DNA of 64,000 nt from Corynespora cassiicola. Lineage: Eukaryota > Ascomycota > Dothideomycetes > Pleosporales > Corynesporascaceae. Shown here piece after piece: positions 29,360-39,225 of the stretch. The position numbers and the translations under genes were made by a program. The stretch is from NCBI GenBank assembly GCA_022059125.1, contig JAEUWY010000001.1, forward strand, positions 3,968,001 to 4,032,000, given 5' to 3'. Position 1 is the first letter of the stretch; each line of letters begins with the position of its first letter. The notes beneath the pieces are model-generated. The model had not been told where the DNA came from. It did no database searches and worked only from the letters and a program-made list of their open reading frames with translations.

Positions 29360-32300
29360 TAATAACCGTTGAAATGATGGTATCCAACGTTTCTCGCCGG
29401 CAATTTTTCGCAACAGATGACACCTTTACCTTGTCGAGACGAATTGACTCTGCAACAATCCATCTACAAGGTTGGGCAATATTTCGGATAATCGCACATC
29501 AGAGCTATGGCGCTCCCAGCGTCACTCGACCGCAAGCAACGTCCATTGAGGGCTAATTCCCTTTTTCATCTTTTTTTTTCAATTCTCATTCACAGTCTGA
29601 GATCTCATCTCACACGTTGCATAGGCACTTCACGCATCTTCCTCGTGATCACAGCTTATATTTCATCATGATTTATTTACTCGGACACTGCAATGAAAAG
29701 AATGAGAAACACAAGGGAAAATTGGCACTGGGAAATTGGAGGGGTTTGGGATACAAAAAGTTTGGGTTTATTTTTATTTTTATTTTATTTTTTATATTGG
29801 TAAGGGAGGGGAGGGTCATATCGTAATAATAGTTTCATGGAATATATCCTGGATGGCCTTATGTGGGGAATGTGCACGAAAAACAGTGATATTTTCTCGG
29901 GCCCAACAATCTGTCAGGGAAAGCTACCGATGGTATGAGACTGGGTAAAAAGAATGGCACGTCTAGGATCTTCAGAAACGGGATACTTCCGACGCTATCT
30001 GATGCATATGCGCTATATTTTTGTTTTTAGATCTGGACAGTCCTTCTCGTTTCTTTTTCCATCAGCGATCTGTGGTGGTGACGCTGATGCGACACGCGGT
30101 GTGGCTCCAGCTGGCATAGATGCATGGCTGGTGGCTGCGTCTGAGGGTAAGCCTTTACTAGCTATCTAACCTCGCATAACCCCCCAAGAGTCGACTAACA
30201 GCACCCACATGTATAGCTCCACGCTACTTCTTTGAGCACATTTCTTTTTGGCATTCACTGGGCCAACTAATACTCTGCCCCCGCTTGTATGAATCTCCAT
30301 GTCATCGAGTCCAGTCATTGCGTCGCGTGGCAGGGATGTTGTTTCCCCTGCTCAGGTGCCCAGGTGTGTGTCAAGGCACGTGACTGGAGAGGCCGAGTCC
30401 TTTCTCGGAACGAACTTGGCTGTGCCCCACATGTTCATCATCGACCCAAGCCTCTCAACTCCCCGTACTACACCTTGCTCGTCGGCATACGACCACACGC
30501 ATGTCCCGAATCTTCGGCATGTACTTGGGTATACAACCATACCCGAATCCAACGGTCCTAGGATCTTTGGGTACTTTTGCGTGCAGGCACCTACTCATGT
30601 GCGAAAGCGGCATCTATCTTGGCCGTTGACATTGCTCTATAAGGGGAGAGCTTTCCATCTCATCTGATCAAAAAAACTTTCTCCAGTACCATCTTCGAAT
30701 CAGGCAAACGAGCGTTGACATCGGCGATTCCACGTCTTACGGGCGTAAAAGAAATGCATACCTAGGCACACCACTCGCAGGTAGGCTACATCGCCAGGCG
30801 CAACCACTCGACTTGAAGAGCTCGACTTGGCGAAAAGCATGTGCATTCAAATCCCTGATCATCTTCTTTTTCGGTTATCGAGAAGTGCGGACAAGAATTC
30901 TGACGATACCTAGTTAATAATCGTGCGCGATTGGACGTATACGAAACCGATATCGTGTACCCACGGATCCACCCGCTGAACGGTACCGAATCAGGCACTG
31001 GGATTGAATGCGCCATGCTAGTCACTAGGTCTGGCGCTGAACACGTCATTCTACAAGACTCGACTTGGTCACCAGCCTCCCATCGGCTCAACCCGTCAAT
31101 CTTCATCCTCCGGGTCCTAGAAGAAGCACCGATGTTCTTTCTCTCTACCACACAGAACATCAATTATGACGCTTTATTGGATCATTCCAAGTGTACCTTT
31201 TTTCCAGATCCATGCTGCAGGAGCGGCCCCCATCCGGCCATGGCCGTTGTTAGGCCCCCCATTAGACCCTTTGCTTCATCTCCACCGGAAACTCTAAATA
31301 CAATCTCCACATGGCCTCGCAACCCTCTGCCCTGATTCGGGAAATCGGTCTCATGGCCAAGCCTCGCAACTTGAGCCGCTTCACTGCAGTGCCGTGCGCT
31401 TGCCCTGATTCTCGTCCTGAGATGCGTAGTTTTGGTCCGTAAAGCGGAACAGGCTGGCCCCCAGCTCCAAGTCCTCGCAGCACACTTCCAAAAGCGGCAA
31501 TTCTGCAACAGCACGGATCCCTGCCCTTTACCCCAAAACGGGAATCTCGGGCGGTGGCGAGCGAGCAGAGTTACCACCGACCGACTGCTGGGAGTGCTGG
31601 GACAGCGGGTAAGGCGTGACTAATCATTGCACATGCAAAGGGTATATAGAAGGGCTGGGAGGTGCCATGGGGGCGGAAGACAGTTGCAGAAAAAGTGCGT
31701 GCATCACCACAAGCTCAAATTTGTGGATTCCCTACTGGGCCACGACTTCTTTTTTGGAATTTGATTTTTGCGGATCGGAAAGACAGAGCCACGGGATTCG
31801 GACTGGAGAACGCGACCTGAACTCACTGTAGGACATTACTCGGCATTTGCAGCTCCGTCAGGTAGGGCGTACGTAGGGTGTAAATTACCACGCACACCGC
31901 AACATCGACTCCGGCGGCCGACAGGCAGGAGGCCTAACAAAAGAAACACCAGCGAGCGTCCGGGTTGTACATCCAGGCCTATCAAAGTGTGCTCCATATT
32001 GGCGGAGTACCTATCACGACTCATAGCTCTACTACCTACACACAAGGAATTCCAGGGCGTTGCGTACCGCAGCTGAGGCTCAACATCGGAACTTTAATAC
32101 CACGAGGCGCAGCATTCCCCCAGCTGAACTCCCAGCCCCTCGCCTACCTCCGAAGCTGAACAGTCTCCTTGCGGAATAAACCTCTACAGCTAATCTACGC
32201 GACCTCCGCATCCTTCCGATCGGAGACTGGAGGACTGGCAGGCCTGCTCGCCCACGCAAAAGAAAGCCTCGAGTAGAAGAAGAAAAGAAGGGTGACAAAC

Positions 32301-33285
32301 TCTGAGCAGAAAGCCCCTATCGAGACCACGCTCTCGGTGATCGCCCCGGAGTATTTGTCAAAAGCTTCTCGGACTCTAAGCCTCGGGATACACAGAGAGA
32401 GAGAGAGAAGGAGAAAAAAAATTAGGTTTCGGAAAGCCAAAGTTTTCCACCCCAAACGAACGTCATCACGGGTCTTGGGCCGCGAAATATCAAAGCGAAC
32501 GGACCAGTTACAAAAGAAGCATCATGTCGGATCCCAAAAAGGCAGCTGCATTGTCGAGTGCAGTGGTGATCATCACGGTCCCTACCGGGTCCTAGACCCC
32601 ACCCCACACGGGAAGACGGCAGGGAGAAGGACGTGGTGCTGGGGCCCGGGATCGGGGATCTGGGATTCGGAAAGCCTGGATGTGGGGTAGTGGTGGATGG
32701 GGAATGGGGGCCGGGGTGGTCGAGGCGTTGGCCTGGCTGCGTGGCAAAGAAGAAGGGGAGGGGGAGTAGCGGTGTGCACGGCCAGCGTACAGTGCCTGGA
32801 TGCGGGCTGGGATGTATGTGGGGGCGGATGTACGGCAATGCACGCACTAGCTTGCCTTTATGGAGTACTCTGGCTCCATAGTGTAGAGGGGGCGGGCGGC
32901 TGGAGTAGGGACGCCGCCAGTGGGGGCAGGGGTAGGGAGGAAATGGCTTGGACTTGGCTGATCATGGTGGGTACCTGGGTATCGTGTCAGATGTGTCAGA
33001 TTTCTGGGGGGGCCCTTGCTCGTAGCGGACGCAATTAAATTTGCAAGGTAGAGCAATCGATCAGGTTGAGGATTTTGTTGAGTAATCTGCGATGCAACTC
33101 CGCCAGTGTGAATCCAAGGCCATGTACCCAAAACAATTGCGTGACTACTTGATAGCGTGACTACTTGATCGCGTGACTTTTACAAAAAAAAAAACAAAAA
33201 AACAGGAGAAGGGTATCATGGACATGTGAGCCGCAGCACCCATGTTCCCACATCATCATGATGAACCGAGGTTTAAGCCTCCACC
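29360..33285. other. Gene-poor stretch, 3.9 kb
   Basis: No ORF here has a domain, signal peptide or splice-supported extension. It contains an AT low-complexity run (about 29758-29800), a GA-rich run (about 32395-32420), an A-rich block (about 33183-33205) and a 16-bp tandem repeat at 33139. GC content varies along it. An untranslated RNA gene cannot be excluded. Confidence 0.5.
33139..33177. repeat. 16-bp tandem repeat, about 2.4 copies
   Basis: Two copies of GCGTGACTACTTGAT plus A or C (33139-33154, 33155-33170), then a partial third copy (GCGTGACT). It lies just downstream of the leftward AYR1-like gene. Confidence 0.8.
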
Positions 33286-34333
33286 CTATGCCGTCTTCTT
33301 TTGACTCCGCGAGGCCTTGAGCTTCCCCAGCCCGAAATTCCACGAAAAGTAGTAGTCAAACACCAAGAGCGGGAACCACGTGTAGAAGAACCACACGATC
33401 CAGCTCATCTTGCCCTCCCAGATCCATCGCTGCTTGGCGAACCACCCATCCCCCTGCAGCACCTGCCTGACACAGCTCCGGGCGTAGCGCTCCGTATCCA
33501 TGCCGAGCTGCTGCGAGTGCGTGAGGCGCTTCTCGTACGAGTCTTTCAGGGGAAGCATGTAGCTATCGCCCGGGAGGGTGCGGTGGGTGCGGGCGATGTT
33601 GCTCCTGACGCCGCCGGTGACGACGTTTACGACGCGCACGCCGAGCGGGGCGAGCTCGACGCGCAGCGTGTTGGTGTACGAGTGCAGGGCGGCCTTGGAG
33701 GCGTTGTAGGGCCCGCCCCAGACGTAGGGCATCAGGGCGGCGACGCTGCCCGTCTGCACGATGGTGCCGCGCGCGGGGATCAGGAGCGGGACGAAGGCCT
33801 TGCACATGTGCATGACGGCGAAGACGTTGGCTTCGAAGAGTTCGTGCAGCTCGGCCGTGTCGTAGTCGAGGGCGGGGACCACGTAGTTGCGCCCCGCGTT
33901 GTTGTACAGGATGTCCAGGCGGCCATTGGTGATGGCGGAGACTTTGGCCTTGAGGCTGCGGATCGAGTCTTGCGAGGTGAGCTCCAGGGGGAGGAAGGTG
34001 ATGTTTGGGTGGGGGGGTGCGTGTTTGGAAGGATCGCGGACGGTGCCCAGGACGTGGAAGCCTTTTTTTGGTGGCGCGTTAGGATTCTTCCTCGGGTTGG
34101 AGAGGCCGTGCGAGTGGGGAGTTTGGGATCGGGGGGGGAGGGCGAACCTTGTTTGGCGAACTCGAGGGCTAGGAAGTGTCCGATGCCTCCCGGCGTGCAG
34201 CTACGGCTGTCAGTGAAACTTTATCCAAGCCACGGCCCAAAAGAAGCAAATGCTCTTGGCCTCGTGGTGAGGAAGGATGCGGCCGAGCCTACCCAGTGAT
34301 GAGCGCGTATTTCTTGGTGTGGTCTGCCGCCAT
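33286..34333 (-). CDS. NADPH-dependent 1-acyldihydroxyacetone-phosphate reductase (AYR1-like SDR)
   Basis: Yeast Ayr1 reduces 1-acyl-DHAP in phosphatidate synthesis and sits on lipid droplets and ER. Exons 34293-34333, 34148-34200 and 33286-34061 give 289 residues. The cofactor loop ITGCTPGGIG (residues 12-21) is typical of the Ayr1 branch rather than other SDRs. NNAG, the catalytic serine in TGSVAAL and YNASK (Tyr, Lys) follow in order. The C-terminus has a hydrophobic segment (MSWIVWFFYTWFPLLVFDYY), fitting membrane or droplet association. Intron 2 uses an unusual GTTCGC donor, but its CCTAAC branch site, AAAAAG acceptor and the restored reading frame support it. The gene is head-to-head with a METTL7-like methyltransferase 448 bp away. 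A generic SDR of other substrate is the alternative. Confidence 0.85.
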
Positions 34334-34781
34334 TGTGGGGGTTGACAGTGGAGGTGCCAGAGGGGGGGGAGGTGGTGTTGAGATGGGCATGGTGTTGAGA
34401 GGCAGAGCGGGCAGCAGAGCTAGCAGCAGAGCTAACAGCTCGGGTCGCGTCGGAGCTGCTCGCTGCCCCGCCTGCCATCCCCGCTCCACGCATCATCGCC
34501 CGCGTCGCATGCTGGACTAGGCAAGGTACCATGCGGCTCCGGAGCCTTTCTGGCCCTGGTCATGACTAAACCTGCCAATCGGAAACTTATGCATCCCATT
34601 TAAACCCCACTCCCACCTTCTTGCCCTTCCTCTTCTCCTTCCTTTTCCCGCCATCTTCCAATCATCAGCACATGTGAAGGACCATACCTAAGCACTCATC
34701 CGCGGGACATCATCTGGCCTACAGGAAGAGGAGGAACAATCGGGAGACAACCGGGAGGCAATCGAGAGCACCCAGAGCATC
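34334..34781. other. Divergent promoter region, 448 bp
   Basis: Shared by the AYR1-like and METTL7-like genes. It contains a short AGCAGAGCTAGCAGCAGAGCTAAC-type direct repeat around 34410-34440 and a pyrimidine-rich run (about 34605-34660) before the methyltransferase. No gene is seen. Confidence 0.55.
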
Positions 34782-35627
34782 ATGGCGTTTTCAGCCTGGC
34801 TAGCCGAGAACATTCCCACGCTACTCCGCCCTTCCATCCTCCTCTGCACCGCGGCATGGCACTTCCTCATGACGATTCTGGAGATTCTCTTCGTTGATCG
34901 CTCGCCGTCCAAGCTCTTCAACCTTACCGCGGTCCGCTTCAGGTCCTTTGCCCGCCTCTGGACGAAAAATGGAGAGGCCATGTCCGTCGAAATGCCCGGC
35001 CCGCTAAACGAACTCCTCTCCCAATGCCAGGGCGTCGTTCTAGACATAGGGCCGGGAAGTGGCGAGATCCTACCCCGCTTCGACCCCTCTAGAATATCAG
35101 CCATGTACGGCGCTGAGCCAGCCGAGGATCTGCATAGGGGCCTTTTGGAGAACGCGCGAAAGACCGGTTTTGGAGAAAAATACCATGCCCTATTGTGTGG
35201 CGGCGAGCCAGAATCGCTCATCCCAGCGCTGCACAAGAGTGGGATACTCAAGGTCAGCGGGACGGGCGGTACGGCTGAAGACGGTGTCTTTGATGAAATC
35301 TGCTGTGTTCGTGTTCTGTGCGGGGTTCCTCATCCGAGGGAAACCATCAAGGGTCTTTACTCGCTCCTTAAGCCCGGCGGCCGTATGATCATCTGCGAGC
35401 ATGTCGTCAACCCGTGGAGGACGGAGGGCAGGCCTGCAGCAAGGCTCATGCAGTTTGTCTTCACCGTGCTTGGATGGCCATTTTTCATGGGCGGCTGCGA
35501 ACTTCAGAGGCACACACCAGAGTTTCTGAAGGAAGCTGGAGAGTGGGAGCAATTCAGCCTCGAGTATGTGGGGCCTGGAGACGTCATTCCCTTCATTGTG
35601 GGCGAACTGAGGAAGAAGCGAACGTAA
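34782..35627 (+). CDS. SAM-dependent methyltransferase, METTL7-like
   Basis: Intronless, 281 residues. The N-terminal 40 residues contain a hydrophobic helix (LRPSILLCTAAWHFLMTILEILF), a monotopic membrane anchor as in METTL7 proteins. Motif I is VVLDIGPGSGE (about residues 85-95), the acidic post-I residue lies in YGAEPAEDLH, and the motif III region is LLKPGGRMIICEHV. ARLMQFVFTVLGWPFFMGGC and the end ELRKKRT follow the usual METTL7/fungal layout. Animal METTL7 proteins associate with ER and lipid droplets and act on thiols; the fungal substrate is unknown. The ATG at 34782 has context CATCATGG. The upstream partner is the AYR1-like gene on the opposite strand. Confidence 0.85.
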   Translation: MAFSAWLAENIPTLLRPSILLCTAAWHFLMTILEILFVDRSPSKLFNLTAVRFRSFARLWTKNGEAMSVEMPGPLNELLSQCQGVVLDIGPGSGEILPRFDPSRISAMYGAEPAEDLHRGLLENARKTGFGEKYHALLCGGEPESLIPALHKSGILKVSGTGGTAEDGVFDEICCVRVLCGVPHPRETIKGLYSLLKPGGRMIICEHVVNPWRTEGRPAARLMQFVFTVLGWPFFMGGCELQRHTPEFLKEAGEWEQFSLEYVGPGDVIPFIVGELRKKRT

Positions 35628-37241
35628 ACTGGTCCATACCATGAATCAAAGATCCCTTGGATCAGAAAATTGTGCATGATCAGAACCATCATGTACTGTC
35701 CTCTTGACGAAGGTAGCACGCGGCAGATAGAGTACACGAATACAGTCCACGAAAGGGCGCCCCATGCCTTGGATACACAAGACAGACGCTCTATTTTGCG
35801 TCTCCAAAGTATGGGACTCCCATTTGTCGACTTCATTTGGGTACTCTGTCTGTGGTTGGCTTCCTCCCAGAAAGCAGTGCATACTTCTAGCAGTATCTCT
35901 GCAAACACAGGGGGCACGCCAGCGCCAGACTCCAGCATCAACTCTTCAGTCCTGGAACAGAAGGTCAATGAATAATGCAAGAATGAGCTTTTGGTACAGA
36001 TAGTGATGGTTTTCTTTTGTGGCAGGTCTTGCTTGAAGGCCCCAAGTCTACATGTACATGTACAAAATCCATCTTCTCTATAAATTCCTGGCCGCTCGAC
36101 ATATTTGGGGACCAAGACAAGTACTAGATTGGGCCCATCGCCATACGATGTAGAGCCCAGAAGAAAGCAAAGATATCTCTCTCCACTAAGGCGCTGAAAT
36201 CGCCCATCATTCTCAAGACCATGGTCAGGATACTAGAGTTCGTGGTCATGGTCTTGATACTCGGTGTAGGAGCGTACTGCGTTGTCGTCTAGGCGGATGT
36301 CTTCTGACGCGCTGGCCATTGCAACACCAAAAGATGCATTACTCTTTTCGCGACAAATGGTTTTTTTGAGTGATGTTAATTCTAAATAAAGCACATTTGT
36401 ACGTCTTATCCGAGCTTTCAGCCTCTTTTGCCTAATGAATCAGACTATCTTGTATGGTGCAACGCGCATCTACCCAGAGACATGTTATGCCTATGAGTCA
36501 GGCGATGAGGATGACCTCTTTTATGGTTTTCCGTGGCTGAATTCGGTAGCTGAATTTGACGAATAAAAGATTCATTTTCATCAAGACTCATTGCTGTGGG
36601 GTCGCGAGTCGAGAACTCGAACTGTAGAGTAGCGATATTAATAACTCGAGTCGGTAACTTTGGAGTAGCATTTTCTAAATCGCTTCAGGCCTTATGAGAC
36701 TTCAGCCAGCGCAACAGCCAGTACTTTGCGAACATACTCAGGTAGAGGCTGCCGTGGAATTTGTGCTCTTGTCTTCGGTCATGCTTGCGGCAGCCGATAT
36801 GTATGCCAAAAATTTTCAAGTATCACCAGCATCAGTTGAATCATTGACAAAGAGATTCGCTGGTCCCCAAATGTTCTCGTCTGACATGGATCAGTGCTAC
36901 AGCATTGCAATTGCCCTGTCGGATTGATTTGTCGGATAATGTTGTTGGAACTACCATGCTGAATTGGGGGAAATCAACCTAGCAACCAATCGTTTATACC
37001 TACTCTGCAAATACAGCCAGCCAAGAATGGCGATGGTCAAGATTGGGATCACGTGATATTCACGGATAACGCTCGCGAAGACCAGCACATGATTGGCTCG
37101 GGTGAATAGCTATTCCGATGAGACCAACAGTGGGGGCCGTGATACGTCATGGAAGCCTAAAGGAGGCGAAGATGGGATGGCATCAATAAACGTGGCATCT
37201 CATTGCTCTGGTATTCCATATACCAAACTTTTTGCTTCACA
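35628..37241. other. Intergenic, 1.6 kb
   Basis: This lies between the METTL7-like gene and the carbonyl reductase. It contains a 203-codon leftward ORF (35504-36115) that overlaps the methyltransferase 3' end and shows no domain, and a 23-codon hydrophobic micro-ORF at 36221-36292. The region after 36300 is AT-rich. No gene is supported. Confidence 0.45.
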
Positions 37242-38253
37242 ATGGCGTACAGCAGAGTCGGTGTCGTCACGGGTGCCAACAAGGTAGGCCATGGTCTTCG
37301 CATTGCATCATCACCCGTCTGATCCGTTCACAGGGCATCGGATATGCAATCGGTATTAGTTATGATCAAGTGCAGTAACATCTCCCTAACTTCTAGCAGT
37401 TCGTCTGCTCGCACTACAATATCCAAAGTCGCCCCTCAACAATGGCCCTTTCCTCATTTATTTGACGGCGCGCGACCAAGGCCGGGGCGAAGCCGCTTCC
37501 AACAGCCTCCAGGAAGACGATCAACTCAAGCAAGCGAAAGTTCTCATGGCTGATGGTGGCCTTTCCGAGATCCGATATCATGCCCTCGATATCGCGGATA
37601 GCAATAGCATCAAGAACTTCGTCGCGTATCTCAAGAAAGAACATGGCGATGGGGTAGACTTCGTAATCAACAACGCTGGCATCGCTCTCAATGGCTTTGG
37701 TAAGCGATGGGCGCTCTCAGTCTCGACTAATGCTCACATGTTGCCAGACTCGAATGTAGTCAAGACCACGCTTGATTGTAATTACTACAAGACTCTCCAG
37801 GCCAGCCATGAATTCCTTTCCATCATCAAGTCCGGTGGTCGGTTAGTTAATGTCGCAAGTACTGGGGGCAGGCTTGCACAGTTCTCGGAAGAGATCCGAA
37901 ACCGCTTTCTTGCTTCCAAGACTGAGGCAGATGTCACGAGTATCATGAAAGATTTTGCATCAGCTGTTGAGGTGGGCAAAGAGAAGGAGGCTGGCTTCCC
38001 GAGCGCTGCGTATGCCGTTTCCAAAGCTGGTCTGATTGGCGGCACTCGAGCTATGGCCTTTGTCGAAAAAGAAAAGGGCAGTCCAGTTCTCATCAACTCG
38101 TGCTGTCCTGGCTACGTCAATACAGACATGACAAAGGGTAATGGCGTTCTTACGCCGGACCAAGGTGCCCAGACGCCTGTTTACCTTGCCATCCAAGATA
38201 TTCAAGGACAAACTGGGAAATTCTGGAAAGATCAGAAAATCATGGACTGGTAG
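37242..38253 (+). CDS. Carbonyl reductase (CBR1-like short-chain dehydrogenase)
   Basis: NADPH-dependent reduction of ketones, quinones or aldehydes in the cytosol is expected. Exons 37242-37283, 37334-37352, 37400-37699 and 37748-38253 give 288 residues. The second exon is only 19 nt. TGANKGIG (residues 10-17) is assembled across intron 1 and is diagnostic of the CBR1 group. VRLLALQYPKSP, YLTARD, NNAGIALNGF and the insertion between strand 5 and YAVSK (a long SEEIRNRF... region) also match that group. Catalytic Ser is in VNVASTGG and Tyr/Lys in YAVSKAG; NSCCPGYVNTDMTKG follows. The alternative acceptor TTCTAG three bases upstream would add one codon. Confidence 0.88.
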
Positions 38254-39225
38254 GATTTCCATCAAAGCGACAAGCAAAATCATGGCATTGCGATTGGATA
38301 GCAACACCGTAGCTTACAAAAATGCCTGTCCAATACTCGTTCACAAAGCACTACTCACCACAAATTTCTAGTCTATATATACTTGGCAATTTACCCTTCT
38401 ATGTCTCCGTCGGCTTTTAAGGTGCTTGTTCCGTTTTCCGTGGCTCCTCGGCGTCGCATCGCATACTCAAACACTCGGCTCTGATCTCGGCCGAGCCGTC
38501 CCTCGCAGCAGAACCGCCGCAGATCGGCCGAGAGCGCCACACCAACACTTGACCTTAGCACGCGATTACACAACCTTACTATTGAAGCATGGTACAACTT
38601 TGTTTACCGCTCAGCTGATGACAACTGAAGCTGTTTCTGCATGCGTTGCGGGGTACAAGCGCAGGTAGCTCCGAGCAACAAATCCCCAATCCAGTAAATC
38701 ATCGCTTATGTGACAAGTTTGCTCTTAGTAAACCTCAGGAGTGCATAACGCAAGCAACCTCCTTTGAGTCAGCATGGCTAGCACTCTCTTTATGGGGTTC
38801 ATAGCACCTAGCAAGGTAGATCCGCTCTCTTGAATGGCTCTCCCAAGCGCCACACACTCTATGGGTTACCATTGAGTTTAGCATGACGCTAGCCTAAACA
38901 TGCAGTCCGTCGATAATCGCCGTAAGTTCGCTCCGCTTCGCACGATTGGCCTTCGCGAGTTGCACATGCGTCCTTGCCTCGTACGTAACTTGTGCGAGAG
39001 TATGCAAGTCGGTACATCAGAATCACAGCTATGGTTGAGAAGATCTCCAATTCAGGGTTATGGCATTGTTGCTACACTTATAAAGAGCCTCATTCACCAG
39101 CTCGTATACCCACCATTCCACCTTATCAAACTCCTTCCCACTTGAACTACAATCGCCAAAAAAAACCATAGAGTCTCCACTATCTTCCTCTCCAACTTCT
39201 TGATTCTAATACATACCTTTTAATC
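38254..39225. other. Intergenic/promoter, about 970 bp
   Basis: Holds the 3' flank of the carbonyl reductase and the promoter of the CYP505 gene. There is a run of A residues just before the start (39158-39164). No extra gene is seen. Confidence 0.5.
39078..39086 (+). promoter_or_regulatory. Likely TATA box of the CYP505 gene
   Basis: CTTATAAAG, about 140 bp before the start codon at 39226, in a region otherwise mixed in composition. Transcription start unknown. Confidence 0.4.

Noticed and set aside
30931..31335. 134-codon rightward ORF
   Set aside because: No domain, no splice partner, and mixed composition in the gene-poor stretch; likely chance.
33301..34299. 332-codon rightward ORF rich in Val/Gly/Arg/Glu
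   Set aside because: It is antisense to the AYR1-like gene, which has clear SDR motifs and introns. The frame is open through GC-rich composition.
35504..36115. 203-codon leftward ORF downstream of the METTL7-like gene
   Set aside because: It overlaps the 3' coding end of the methyltransferase on the other strand and shows no domain, signal peptide or splice pattern.
36590..36670. tRNA-like sequence with GAGTCGAGAACTCGAAC palindrome
   Set aside because: No matching A and B boxes or cloverleaf could be drawn; it is only a local inverted repeat.
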